Below are positions 27,177 to 36,393 of a DNA stretch of 64,000 nt, piece after piece. Positions within the stretch are counted from its first letter, which is position 1; each line of letters starts with the position of its first letter. A model generated the notes under the pieces. It worked only from the letters and a program-made list of their open reading frames with translations, made no database searches and was not told the DNA's origin. A program made the position numbers and the translations under genes. This stretch comes from Thiodiazotropha sp040507005 (GTDB lineage Bacteria; Pseudomonadota; Gammaproteobacteria; Chromatiales; Chromatiaceae). Location of the stretch: assembly GCA_040507005.1 (NCBI GenBank), contig JBEVVS010000013.1, forward strand, positions 9,777 through 73,776. Direction: 5' to 3'.

Positions 27177-27569
27177 TCAAGGGCGTTGCCTGGAGGCCGA
27201 CTCCAGTTCGATACGCTCACTATTGGCCACACTCACCTCCCGCCCGTCCAGGGTGACGAAATAGCGCTCCTCGATATCACCTCGCCGCGCCTGATAACTG
27301 ACACTTCTTCCCGTCTGGGTGTCAACCACGATAACGGTGACCACACGTGCGGCGTCCTGCCACTGCATGTAGAGATAGCCCCCGCTGCCCAGCAACAACA
27401 TAGCCAACAGGGCATATGCCCCCCATTTCATCAAGGGATTTGTAGCCTGCCTCGGGGCGACGCCAGGCTGGCGATCATGGGAGATGGCCTCTACTCGTTG
27501 CTGTCTGTTTTTGACTACCAGCCAGGCGATGGCAATCACCGAAAGGGTGAGGATTAATTTTGTTATCAT
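27177..27569 (-). CDS. small membrane protein of unknown function
   Basis: 130 residues with two membrane helices (about 1-18 and 48-68) and a C-terminal beta-rich tail rich in Val and Arg (VTVIVVDTQTGRSVSYQARRGD). I do not recognise the family. It lies upstream of the K+ channel gene on the same strand, 129 bases away, and could share its transcript. Confidence 0.65.
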   Translation of the reverse strand: MITKLILTLSVIAIAWLVVKNRQQRVEAISHDRQPGVAPRQATNPLMKWGAYALLAMLLLGSGGYLYMQWQDAARVVTVIVVDTQTGRSVSYQARRGDIEERYFVTLDGREVSVANSERIELESASRQRP

Positions 27570-27662
27570 GTCGGATAAACCCTATCACGTGGATGCCATC
27601 AGGCCAATCATTGACCGCCTGCGCTTGCAGCTTCGGTAGATAACCATTTACTATCATCCACT

Positions 27663-28310
27663 ATGTTCTACAGATTCAAACTAATCAGTCTCATCTGCCT
27701 CTACACCCTCATCGGCTGTAGTCAGCCCAGCGAACCGACGATCACAGTTGCGCGCGCAGTCCAGGTTGGCGATATCGATCAACTGGAGCGCAATATCCAT
27801 TGGAACGCCGACATCAACAAGCCAGGACCGGACGGACGTTCACCGCTGCATGTGGCGGCGTCAAAGGGAAGCCTTGTGATGACCAAGATCCTGGTCAAGA
27901 ACGGTGCTGATCTGGAGCTTGTGGATCCACAAGGCCACACGCCCCTGCTTAAGGCCCTGGTTTCACGCAACACCATAGTTGCGGAATATCTTTTCAAGCA
28001 AGGGGCAAAACTCGACCCCAACAGCGCCCTGCATGAGACCGCGAGACTGGGCAGTGCCGATCGGGATGTGATTGGATTCCTGCTGCGCCAGGGCGCGACA
28101 CTTGATAATACCGATGCGGAAGGTAATACTCCCCTCCATTCTGCGATTCTCAACGATCAGCGGGTGGTGGCAAAATACCTTATCAATCGCGGGGCAAGCC
28201 TGGATAAAACCAATCGTGCGGGCCTGACTCCCTTGGCAATTGCCATCCAGCGGGAAAATCGTGCAATCGAAAGAATTTTACGTCAGTTCGGTGCCAGTGA
28301 TGAGCGCTGA
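27663..28310 (+). CDS. ankyrin-repeat lipoprotein
   Basis: 215 residues. A lipoprotein signal peptide with lipobox LIGC places Cys at about position 19. The mature part is made of ankyrin repeats, each with TPLH-like or TPLLKA motifs (GRSPLHVAASKGS, GHTPLLKALVSRN, GNTPLHSAILND, GLTPLAIAIQREN). Such proteins act as protein-interaction scaffolds in the envelope. Stands alone on the plus strand. Confidence 0.92.
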   Translation: MFYRFKLISLICLYTLIGCSQPSEPTITVARAVQVGDIDQLERNIHWNADINKPGPDGRSPLHVAASKGSLVMTKILVKNGADLELVDPQGHTPLLKALVSRNTIVAEYLFKQGAKLDPNSALHETARLGSADRDVIGFLLRQGATLDNTDAEGNTPLHSAILNDQRVVAKYLINRGASLDKTNRAGLTPLAIAIQRENRAIERILRQFGASDER

Positions 28311-28351
28311 AACGAGTTATCACCCACGCAATTTTAGGAATAGTATTTCAA

Positions 28352-28636
28352 ATGGCATCAACACCTGAAGAACTCAGTGTCACCTACTCCGAAGACGGCA
28401 TCGATGTGGTCAAGGAGCTGGATAAGGTCGTACTCTCCAAGGGAGCATGGACGACCATCATCTTTCGCTATCAGGATTGGGACAGGGCCAAGCAACAGTA
28501 CGGTGCTGACAAGTTCACCATCCGCCGCTATCAGAAGCGCAGCGGCGAATACATGCAAAAGAGCAAGTTCAACATATCCAGCAAGGATCAGGCGAAAGGT
28601 ATCATCGAAGCCTTGCAGAAATGGACCGCAAGCTAG
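28352..28636 (+). CDS. small conserved protein of unknown function
   Basis: 94 residues, soluble, no signal peptide, with start codon behind AGGA. Contains VVLSKGAWTTIIFRYQDWDRAKQQYG (about 26-50) and FTIRRYQKRSGEYMQKSKFNISS, a compact alpha/beta pattern. Similar small proteins seem widespread in gammaproteobacteria but I cannot assign a name. It lies 42 bases after the ankyrin gene and may share a transcript. Confidence 0.75.
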   Translation: MASTPEELSVTYSEDGIDVVKELDKVVLSKGAWTTIIFRYQDWDRAKQQYGADKFTIRRYQKRSGEYMQKSKFNISSKDQAKGIIEALQKWTAS

Positions 28637-28649
28637 GCATTCAATTTCC

Positions 28650-30086
28650 CTAGGATGGAGCTATCTGTTCCGCCCAGGCAAGCAACTGGGAGATCAGGTT
28701 GCTTCTTTCCGGGGTAGTTTCCGGGTCCGCTTCAAGGCTGTCCAGCTTGGCCAGATATTCATCCAGGGTGATGCTGCCGCCTCCATCGATATCCAGCAAA
28801 CGGCTCTCACGAAACTCCTGCCAGCGTTGAAATTCCTCGGCAGAGAGTGATTCCGGCCAGTTCCTGGCGCGATATCTGAACAGCATCTCAGGTAGACGGG
28901 CATCGTCAAAAACCAGGGGGAATTGCGCCAATGATGCTGGCTCGGTAGCCAGAATCGCATCCATACGCTGGCGATCGTCACGACTGAAGAAGCCGCCGCT
29001 ATAGAGTGCCTGATCGGGATCGGTGACCGGCTCGAAGTCGGTTCTTCGATGAACATTTGCAATCTTTTCAAGAAAGGACGAGTCAGCCAACAACTGCTGC
29101 CGATAAGCCTCGCCCCGCTTCACATCGATCTGCCATCGCTCTGCCGCCTCCGGAGTCAAGGTGGAGAGGGGCACCACTGCCGGGCATTTGTTGATATGGA
29201 CGGTCTTCAGTGGAATGCGTTCGACACCCTCGGGCAGATCGGCTGCCGGGGTAAACAGGCGCTCATGCAGGGTCTCCTCCGACAGCTCGAACAATGGTGC
29301 CGGATCATGGCGCAGATCGTAGACGATGACCCCATTGGGATTGAGCGGATGCTTCAGCAAAGGCACAACCATGGCGATACATCCCAAGGCAGCCGGATAC
29401 ATGGAAGAGACATGTAACACTGCCTGGCGCTGCTGCAGATTCAGTCGCCCGGCAATGACTTTTTTATTGCGGCTGTTCAACAGGTAGTCATAGAGTTTTG
29501 GCTGTCGCTGTTGAATCAGCCGTGCCAGCCCGATGGTGGCATAGACATCCGACAGGGCATCATGAGCGGACTCATGGGAGATGCCATTGGCGGCACTGAG
29601 TACCTCGAGACGAAAACTGGTGACGCCCATTTCGTTTTGCGGCCATGCGATACCCTCCGGTCTCAGGGCATGGGTCAAACGGACCATATCGATGATATCC
29701 CAGCGGGACGAACCGTTCTGCCACTCTCTTGCGTAGGGATCGTAGAAATTTCTGTACAGGGTGTGGCGTGTCACCTCATCATCAAAGCGAATGGTGTTGT
29801 AGCCCACGCCACAGGTTTCCGGAACGCCCAGTTGTTGTTGGATCTGCTTGATGAATTCCGCCTCAATCAACCCTTCTTGAAAGGCCTTTTGCGGGGTGAT
29901 ACCGGTCACCAGACAGGCCTCCGGTTGGGGCAGCATATCGTCACTCGGCTTACAATAGATGACCAACGGATCACCGATTGGGTTGAGCTGGGCGTCGGTG
30001 CGCACCCCCGCGAATTGGGAAGGCCTGTCCCTGCGTGGATCGGCTCCCCAGGTCTCATAATCGTGCCAATAGAAGCTAAAAGTCAT
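28650..30086 (-). CDS. sbcB: exodeoxyribonuclease I
   Basis: 478 residues; degrades single-stranded DNA 3' to 5' and acts in recombination and mismatch repair. It begins with the DEDDh exonuclease signature WHDYETWG (D9, E11), followed by GYNTIRFDDEVTRHTLYRNFYDPYAREW near 97-124 and a later SAHDALSDVYATIGLARLIQ (the HD pair near 181). The linker and C-terminal domains (residues about 200-478) match the SbcB length. Convergent with the 94-residue gene, with a gap of only 13 bases. Confidence 0.96.
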   Translation of the reverse strand: MTFSFYWHDYETWGADPRRDRPSQFAGVRTDAQLNPIGDPLVIYCKPSDDMLPQPEACLVTGITPQKAFQEGLIEAEFIKQIQQQLGVPETCGVGYNTIRFDDEVTRHTLYRNFYDPYAREWQNGSSRWDIIDMVRLTHALRPEGIAWPQNEMGVTSFRLEVLSAANGISHESAHDALSDVYATIGLARLIQQRQPKLYDYLLNSRNKKVIAGRLNLQQRQAVLHVSSMYPAALGCIAMVVPLLKHPLNPNGVIVYDLRHDPAPLFELSEETLHERLFTPAADLPEGVERIPLKTVHINKCPAVVPLSTLTPEAAERWQIDVKRGEAYRQQLLADSSFLEKIANVHRRTDFEPVTDPDQALYSGGFFSRDDRQRMDAILATEPASLAQFPLVFDDARLPEMLFRYRARNWPESLSAEEFQRWQEFRESRLLDIDGGGSITLDEYLAKLDSLEADPETTPERSNLISQLLAWAEQIAPS

Positions 30087-30277
30087 ATTTCTAAGTCCGC
30101 AAATGAACGGGAAATAAACGTAGATAAATAGTTAATTGTTTATTCTTGTTACAACGCTTCTGTGTTGCAGCCATGCATAAGCACATTGCGATTCAAAGAT
30201 TGTGGCAGAGTCGACACGGCTTATACAGGGATCCGAGAAGATTTGCGTTGATTAGCGTTCATTTACGGACCCTGCAG

Positions 30278-31204
30278 TCAATGCAGACCCATCAACACCC
30301 GGATATGGGCCTCGACACTGCGCGCCAGGGCATGGGGTTCATAGCCCCCCTCCAAGACGGAGACAATCCGTCCTTGCGCATAGCGGTCTGCCACTTCCTT
30401 TATCTGCTCGGTTACCCATCGATAATCAGCTTCTGTCAAGCTCACCCCGGACATATCATCCTCGATATGCGCATCGAACCCGGCTGAGACGAAGATCATC
30501 TGCGGCTTGAAGTGATTCAGTGCAGGCAGCCAATGACTGGTAACCGCCTGCTTGAAATCAGCACTCTTTGCGGTCGCCTGCAGGGGCGCGCAGATAATAT
30601 GATCAGGGCTCTCCTCGATGGCGGTGTAAGGATAGAAGGGGTGTTGAAAGGTGGAACAGATAATTACCCGTCGATCGTTGCGAAAGATATCTTCACTGCC
30701 ATTCCCATGATGCACATCGAAATCGAGTATCGCGACCCGTTGCAGTCCGTACACCTCCATTGCATGGGCCGCCCCGATGGAGGCGTTCCCATAAATACAA
30801 AATCCCATGGTGCGCATTTTTTCTGCATGATGGCCGGGGGGCCTGACATTGCAAAAGGCATTCGACAAACCTTCGTTCATGATCAGGTCTACCCCCTTGA
30901 CGACTGCACCCGCTGCCCGCTTCGCCGCCTGGAGACTCTGTGGGCTGACCACCGTGTCGGGATCGAGGTGGGCATGCCCGGTTTGGGGCATCAACTTATC
31001 GACCTGAGAGAGATAGGCTGCATCGTGACAGCGAAGCAATTGTTCCCTGGTTACCTCGGGTGCATCGTAGTGGCGTAAAAAATCATACAGTTGTGCCGCC
31101 ATCAAGCGATCATCGATCGCCTGCAGCCGGGCGGCGTTTTCAGGGTGTCCCACACCGGTATCGTGCAGTTGACAATCCGGGTGTGTTATATACGCAGTCT
31201 TCAA
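30278..31204 (-). CDS. class II histone-deacetylase-like zinc amidohydrolase
   Basis: 308 residues. Active-site features are intact: RPPGHHA (121-127, the His pair), zinc ligands D163 and H165 in DFDVHHGNG and D244 in SAGFDAH, and the catalytic Tyr in GGYE (Y288). Substrates of bacterial homologues include acetylpolyamines, acetyl-lysine and acetoin-related compounds. It is divergent from a Pat-type lysine acetyltransferase, sharing a 252-base promoter region. That suggests a removal enzyme paired with the acetyltransferase, but this is inference. Confidence 0.92.
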   Translation of the reverse strand: MKTAYITHPDCQLHDTGVGHPENAARLQAIDDRLMAAQLYDFLRHYDAPEVTREQLLRCHDAAYLSQVDKLMPQTGHAHLDPDTVVSPQSLQAAKRAAGAVVKGVDLIMNEGLSNAFCNVRPPGHHAEKMRTMGFCIYGNASIGAAHAMEVYGLQRVAILDFDVHHGNGSEDIFRNDRRVIICSTFQHPFYPYTAIEESPDHIICAPLQATAKSADFKQAVTSHWLPALNHFKPQMIFVSAGFDAHIEDDMSGVSLTEADYRWVTEQIKEVADRYAQGRIVSVLEGGYEPHALARSVEAHIRVLMGLH

Positions 31205-31456
31205 TCTCCAACCCCCATTTCAAAAGCCTCCATTTAACCAAGTAATACTCAATATTATCTTTTAAAAAATCACTACTTAGTTAAAGAAATTGTCATCATA
31301 TAAAGGTAAACTTCAAGCCCATCTAGCCGATACACAAGGGTGATATCCACTACTTAATTCTTTATCGGTATAGTCAAAATTTCTCGCTGTGCCTTAATGG
31401 TTAATCAAGGACATCATACTCCATATCATTATCCGAAGTTCAACAGGCTGTAGATC

Positions 31457-34138
31457 ATGCAATCACACTATTTGACACCTCTCTTCTCCCCCAAAAGCAT
31501 CGCCATGTTTGGCGCCAGCGAAAGAAAAAACTCTGTCGGCGAGGTGGTATTCAAGAATCTCATATCGGCTGGATTCAAGGGCCGGATCTACCCGATTAAT
31601 CCGAAACATGAAAAGGTCCAGGGTAAAAAGGCCTATAAGAGTATCGATGCGATCAATAAACCTGTGGAACTGGCAGTGGTCGCCACACCGGCAAAGACGA
31701 TTCCTGCAATCGTTCAGGCCTGTGGTGAACACGGCGTCAAGACCATGATCATCTTGTCAGCGGGCTTTCGGGAAACCGGTGTCACCGGACGCCGTCTGGA
31801 AGACAAGGTGGTGGAGCTGGCAAAGGAGTATGGGATACGCTTCATCGGCCCCAACTGCCTCGGTTTGATCCGCCCGGATAAAGGCCTCAACATCACCTTC
31901 GGCAACAACAATGCGGCCCCTGGCAATCTGGCGTTGGTCTCCCAATCGGGGGCTATCTGCACCGCCATCCTCGACTGGGCCGAGGTGAACGAAGTCGGTT
32001 TCTCTACCGTGATTTCCACGGGTATCGGTGCTGATCTGGATTTTGGAGACTATCTGGACTACTTGGTGTCCGATCCCATGACAGACAGCATTCTGTTGTA
32101 TGTGGAGGGAATCAAGAATGCGCGCCGTTTCATGAGCGGTTTGCGGGCAGCGGCACGCATCAAGCCGGTTATCGTGCTCAAGGTGGGACGCCATGCTGCA
32201 GGGGCGGAGGCCTCCATGTCTCACACCGGCGCCCTGGTGGGTAGCGATGAGACCTTTGAAGCCGCCCTGGCCCGCTCCGGTGTATTGCGGGTGGAGACAG
32301 TCACCCAACTCTTCTCCGCCGCCAAGGCGCTCTCCTCCCGTTATCGGGTCTATGGGGACAGGCTTGCGATTATCACCAACGGAGGCGGCCCGGGCGTCAT
32401 GGCCGCCGACCGCGCCTCGGACCTGAATATCGAACTGGCTGAATTCAGTGACGACACGGTTACTGAATTGAATAAAGTCCTGCCGGATGTCTGGTCCCAT
32501 GGAAACCCGGTGGACATCATCGGTGACGCACCCCCAGAACGCTACCGTGATGCGGTCGACACCTGCCTAAACGACCCGGATGTGGATGGCACCATTGTGA
32601 TTCTCACCCCTCAGGCGATGACCGAACCGGTAGAGGTCGCCAAGGCCCTGATCGATTTGGCGGATCAGCATAAAAAGCCGATCCTCACCAGCTGGATGGG
32701 GGGCACCCAGGTTGAAGAGGCACGCAAACTTTTCAACAATGCCAAGCTTCCCACCTTCCGCACCCTCGAAAATGCGGTTGACGCCTTCTCCTATCTCTCT
32801 TCCTATCAGAAGAATCAGCGCCTGTTGCTGCAGACACCGGCCAAGAGCTCCCGGCGCCACATCGATCCGGATACGGAAGGGGCGCGGCTGATCATCGAAA
32901 GCGCCCTGGCGGAACAACGCAAAATCCTCACCGAACCTGAATCATTCGCTCTGCTGGGAGCCTTTCGTATCAATGCGGTGCGCAACGGTATCGCCCGTTC
33001 CGCCAATGAGGCGCTGATCCTGGCTGAATCGATCGGATTTCCCGTCGCCATGAAGATCTACTCCCCCGACATCTCCCATAAATCCGATGCCGGCGGTATT
33101 CGACTCAACATCAGTAACGCCCAGGTGGTACGGAGTACCTATCGGGATCTCATCGAACAGGTCAAGGAGACCCGCCCCGAGGCCAATGTGGAAGGGGTTA
33201 CCGTGGAACAGATGTACCAGAGCCCGAATGGCCGGGAGCTGCTCATCGGTATCGTGCGGGACCCGGTATTCGGGCCGGTTATCAGTTTTGGCAGCGGCGG
33301 TACCACCGTTGAGGTGATGGGTGACTCGGCCATTGCCCTGCCCCCCCTCAACCGCCGCCTCGCCAGCGATCTGATCGATCGTACCAAGGCTGCAAAATTA
33401 TTGAGTCAATTCCGGCATATGCCTCCCGCCAACCGGGAAGCGCTCATCGATGTACTGTTACGGGTCTCAACCATGGCCTGCGAACTGCCCTGGATCCAGG
33501 AGATGGATATCAACCCTCTGATTGTGGACGACCAGGGGGCGGTTGCCGTGGATGCGCGTATCCGGGTCGATTTTCCTCGCCCTTCCACCGACCCCTACAA
33601 CCATCTGGCCATCCATCCCTATCCGGTCAACCTGGTGAATCGTACCCAGCTCCCCAATGGGACCAATATCGTGATCAGGCCAATCCGGCCGGAGGATGCC
33701 GACCTGGAGCAGACCTTCACCCGCCAGCTCTCCGACGAGGCGAAATATTTCCGCTTCATGAGTTCCATACAGGAACTGACCCCGGAGATGCTGACACGCT
33801 TCACCCAGATCGACTACCACAATGAGATGGCACTGATCGCAGTCACCGAGCACGACAACCATGAAATCGAATTGGGCGTCTCCCGCTATGTGATCAATCC
33901 GGACAAAAAGAGCTGCGAATTCGCCCTGGTGGTATCCGATCAGTGGCAACGCCAGGGAATCGGACACAAACTCATGCATCAGTTGATGGAGATCGCCCGG
34001 GATCGCGGCCTGGAGAGGATGGAGGGCGAGGTGTTGAGTAATAATTTCAAGATGCTGGACCTGATGAAATCCCTCTACTTCGGCATCTCCACATCTGTTG
34101 AGGACAGCAGTATCAAGCAGGTGGTGATTGATTTGTAG
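31457..34138 (+). CDS. Pat-type protein lysine acetyltransferase (acyl-CoA synthetase-like plus GNAT domain)
   Basis: 893 residues. A CoA-binding domain (about 1-130), a succinyl-CoA-ligase-like domain (about 150-290), an ATP-grasp domain (about 490-700) and a C-terminal GNAT domain (about 725-880) match the PatZ/YfiQ layout. PatZ acetylates acetyl-CoA synthetase and other proteins with acetyl-CoA. The GNAT part has VIRPIRPEDADLE near 738 and RQGIGHKLMHQLM acetyl-CoA pocket near 835. The conserved QxxGxG/A signature is visible. Divergent from the deacetylase gene. Confidence 0.93.
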   Translation: MQSHYLTPLFSPKSIAMFGASERKNSVGEVVFKNLISAGFKGRIYPINPKHEKVQGKKAYKSIDAINKPVELAVVATPAKTIPAIVQACGEHGVKTMIILSAGFRETGVTGRRLEDKVVELAKEYGIRFIGPNCLGLIRPDKGLNITFGNNNAAPGNLALVSQSGAICTAILDWAEVNEVGFSTVISTGIGADLDFGDYLDYLVSDPMTDSILLYVEGIKNARRFMSGLRAAARIKPVIVLKVGRHAAGAEASMSHTGALVGSDETFEAALARSGVLRVETVTQLFSAAKALSSRYRVYGDRLAIITNGGGPGVMAADRASDLNIELAEFSDDTVTELNKVLPDVWSHGNPVDIIGDAPPERYRDAVDTCLNDPDVDGTIVILTPQAMTEPVEVAKALIDLADQHKKPILTSWMGGTQVEEARKLFNNAKLPTFRTLENAVDAFSYLSSYQKNQRLLLQTPAKSSRRHIDPDTEGARLIIESALAEQRKILTEPESFALLGAFRINAVRNGIARSANEALILAESIGFPVAMKIYSPDISHKSDAGGIRLNISNAQVVRSTYRDLIEQVKETRPEANVEGVTVEQMYQSPNGRELLIGIVRDPVFGPVISFGSGGTTVEVMGDSAIALPPLNRRLASDLIDRTKAAKLLSQFRHMPPANREALIDVLLRVSTMACELPWIQEMDINPLIVDDQGAVAVDARIRVDFPRPSTDPYNHLAIHPYPVNLVNRTQLPNGTNIVIRPIRPEDADLEQTFTRQLSDEAKYFRFMSSIQELTPEMLTRFTQIDYHNEMALIAVTEHDNHEIELGVSRYVINPDKKSCEFALVVSDQWQRQGIGHKLMHQLMEIARDRGLERMEGEVLSNNFKMLDLMKSLYFGISTSVEDSSIKQVVIDL

Positions 34139-34190
34139 GGTGCGGCTTGCTGCACCGAATACCGGTTCAAATAATCGTGCCGGAGGAATG

Positions 34191-34329
34191 AGTTATGAGT
34201 TTTTAGTTTTTAGTTTTTAGTTTTTAGTTTTTAGTTTTTAGTTTTTAGTTTTTAGTTTTTAGTTGGATGTGTGGGTTTGAGCGTGAGCGAAGCGAACACA
34301 TAACAACTTAAAACTCAAAACTCATAACT
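34191..34329. repeat. 9-copy heptamer array between a 13-bp inverted repeat
   Basis: AGTTTTT is repeated nine times (34198-34260), preceded by AGTTATGAGTTTT (34191-34203) and followed, after about 56 bases, by its exact reverse complement AAAACTCATAACT (34317-34329). The same 13-mer appears again at 49978-49990 near flgF. It lies in the gap between the Pat gene and rplS and looks like a small dispersed repeat with a slippage-prone core. Confidence 0.85.
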
Positions 34330-34363
34330 AAAAAAGCCGCCCCTCCAATCAGAGGGCCGGCTT
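34330..34363 (-). terminator. rho-independent terminator of the rpsP-rimM-trmD-rplS operon
   Basis: Read on the minus strand, a GC-rich 10-bp stem with one C-C mismatch (arms 34336-34345 and 34352-34361), a six-base loop and a tail of six T follow rplS by 25 bases. Confidence 0.88.
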
Positions 34364-34387
34364 CCCAGCTCGTTTTGCAGCTTGAGT

Positions 34388-34732
34388 TCAGATCTTCTCT
34401 TTGATCCGTGCGGCCTTGCCCGTGCGGCCACGCAGGTAGTAGAGTTTCGCCCGGCGCACATCGCCACGGCGTGTCACCTTGATCGAGGCCACGGTTGGGC
34501 TATAGGTCTGAAAGACACGCTCAACACCCTCGCCGTGCGAGATCTTGCGCACTGTGAATGCTGAGTTGAGTCCTCGGTTGCGTTTGGCGATCACAATGCC
34601 CTCAAAGGCCTGCAGGCGCTCACGCTGCCCCTCTTTAACCCGAACCTGAACCACAACGGTATCACCGGGGCCAAAATCAGGCACCTCACGCCCCATCTGC
34701 TCGGCTTCGAGTTCTGCGATGATATTGCTCAT
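34388..34732 (-). CDS. rplS: 50S ribosomal protein L19
   Basis: 114 residues, the family length. GDTVVVQVRVKEGQRERLQAFEGIV and the SHGEGVERVFQTYSP and VRRAKLYYLRGRTGKAARIKE motifs are unmistakable. Last gene of the rpsP-rimM-trmD-rplS operon and followed by a terminator. Confidence 0.99.
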   Translation of the reverse strand: MSNIIAELEAEQMGREVPDFGPGDTVVVQVRVKEGQRERLQAFEGIVIAKRNRGLNSAFTVRKISHGEGVERVFQTYSPTVASIKVTRRGDVRRAKLYYLRGRTGKAARIKEKI

Positions 34733-34735
34733 GGT

Positions 34736-35497
34736 CTATTGCTCCTGTGTCTGCTCCGCGTCTCCCGACGCAGCAATGATTTCTGCTAATAACTTCTCTT
34801 CTTCCGCCGTCATCTGACGGCCCTGCAACAGATCGGGTCGTCTCTCCCAGGTACGTTTCAGTGCCTGCTTAAGACGCCAGCGCCGTATGGCATCGTGGTT
34901 TCCACCTTGCAGTACCTCCGGTACCGACATGCCATCGATCTGTTCTGGACGGGTATAGTGCGGACAATCCAGCAACCCGTCCATGAATGAATCCTGTTGT
35001 GCGGAATCGGCATCGCCCAGGGCGCCGGGAATCAGCCTTATCACCGCATCCAAAACAACCATAGCGGCAAGCTCGCCGCCACTTAAAACATAGTCGCCTA
35101 TGGACCACTCTTCATCCACATAGCGCCCTATGATGCGTTCATCGATACCTTCATAGCGACCCGCAATCAGTAGCAGTGGCTGCTGCTGTTCAACCACAGC
35201 CTTGGCCTGCCTTTGATCAAACCGAGCCCCCTGGGGGGTCAGATAGATCACTTTCGCCTGGGGCGAGGCGTCTACAGCCGCTTCGATCGCCTGCTGCAAT
35301 GGCTGGTACTTCATCACCATGCCAGGCCCGCCGCCATAGGGCCGATCGTCCACCGTGCGATGCACATCCACGCTGTAGTCACGCGGGTTCCAGAGCTCGA
35401 TCTGCGCCAGTTGCCGAGCAATCGCTCTAGCCACGACACCCTCTTTGGTCAGGGCATCGAACATCGCCGGCATCAGCGTGACCAGGTCGAATCGCAT
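34736..35497 (-). CDS. trmD: tRNA (guanine-N1)-methyltransferase
   Basis: 253 residues; methylates G37 of tRNA, preventing frameshifts. Knotted SPOUT fold motifs: YGGGPGMVMKYQPL near 55, GRYEGIDERI near 112, and YVLSGGELAAMVVLDAV near 137. Gene order and three-base gap to rplS match the usual operon. Confidence 0.98.
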   Translation of the reverse strand: MRFDLVTLMPAMFDALTKEGVVARAIARQLAQIELWNPRDYSVDVHRTVDDRPYGGGPGMVMKYQPLQQAIEAAVDASPQAKVIYLTPQGARFDQRQAKAVVEQQQPLLLIAGRYEGIDERIIGRYVDEEWSIGDYVLSGGELAAMVVLDAVIRLIPGALGDADSAQQDSFMDGLLDCPHYTRPEQIDGMSVPEVLQGGNHDAIRRWRLKQALKRTWERRPDLLQGRQMTAEEEKLLAEIIAASGDAEQTQEQ

Positions 35498-36003
35498 CAG
35501 AAATCCGGATCCCAGTCCACGGTCATCTGCCCGTGTTCCAGATCCACCTCCCGGACGGCCTCTCCCGTGGTATAGGGTATCAACCGTTCCCGTTCACCGC
35601 GGACCACCAAAACGTCGTTGGCCCCGGTCTCGAAGAGGTGTGAGACGACACCCAGTTCGATCCCTTCCAGGTTCACCACCCGCAATCCCTGCAGGTCGGT
35701 CCAGTAATATTCACCCGCTTCTAGTGTCGGCAGCTGCTCACGGGGGACAGCAATGTCACAATCAATCAATGTGGCGGCCCGATCCCGATCATCGATGCCT
35801 TGCAGCTGGGCGACGACACCTTTGCCCTGACTGCGGCCGCTAACCAGCTTATAGGGTTTCCAACCATCCCCTTGCTTGAGATACCACTCCCGATAACGGA
35901 CGATTCCCTCTCGCGGTGAGGTATGGGAGTAGATCTTTAACCAACCCCTGACACCAAACAGGCCAGAAACCCGGCCCATTATTATCAACTCATCTTGCGG
36001 CAT
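35497..36003 (-). CDS. rimM: ribosome maturation factor RimM
   Basis: 168 residues; assists 16S rRNA processing with S19. The N-terminal RimM domain has VSGLFGVRGWLKIYSHT, and the C-terminal PRC barrel has EYYWTDLQGLRV and IPYTTGEAVREVDLEHGQMTVDWDPDF. Its stop overlaps the trmD start codon (shared base 35497). Confidence 0.98.
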   Translation of the reverse strand: MPQDELIIMGRVSGLFGVRGWLKIYSHTSPREGIVRYREWYLKQGDGWKPYKLVSGRSQGKGVVAQLQGIDDRDRAATLIDCDIAVPREQLPTLEAGEYYWTDLQGLRVVNLEGIELGVVSHLFETGANDVLVVRGERERLIPYTTGEAVREVDLEHGQMTVDWDPDF

Positions 36004-36052
36004 CTTCTCCGTCCCTCTACGCGGCTTCCACCCGGGACGGGATGACTGACTG

Positions 36053-36304
36053 TCAGGCTGCCTGTTTAGCTGCCTGTTTCAGTAGCGCCGTCACCCGCTC
36101 ACTCGGCTGGGCACCTTTAGAGACCCAGTGCTCTACACGCGCCTGATCGACTCGCAGTTCCTCTTCGCCACCGACAGCAACGGGATTGAAGAAACCGAGA
36201 CGTTCAATATAGCGACCGTCACGGGCATTGCGGCTGTCAGTCACCACGATGTGGTAAAAGGGTCGCTTCTTCGCGCCCGTTCTTGAAAGGCGTATGGTTA
36301 CCAT
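36053..36304 (-). CDS. rpsP: 30S ribosomal protein S16
   Basis: 83 residues; MVTIRLSRTGAKKRPFYHIVVTDSR is the signature start, followed by ERLGFFNPVA. First gene of the rpsP-rimM-trmD-rplS operon, 89 bases after ffh. Confidence 0.99.
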   Translation of the reverse strand: MVTIRLSRTGAKKRPFYHIVVTDSRNARDGRYIERLGFFNPVAVGGEEELRVDQARVEHWVSKGAQPSERVTALLKQAAKQAA

Positions 36305-36393
36305 TGATGTATCCTTAAGAAATTCGCTAACGCACCGGAGCCTGCCCGGCGGGAAACGGCGTATTATAACTAACTTTGGGCTGATGTGAAGCC

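Noticed and set aside
27041..27256. Plus-strand 71-codon frame upstream of the channel gene
   Set aside because: No ribosome site, and it overlaps the minus-strand channel promoter area and the 130-residue gene.
28623..28662. Convergent hairpin between the 94-residue gene and sbcB
   Set aside because: Only a 5-bp stem (CTAGG/CCTAG) and no T-run.
34198..34260. Heptamer array as a CRISPR array
   Set aside because: The units are seven bases with no spacers and there are no cas genes, so it is a simple repeat.
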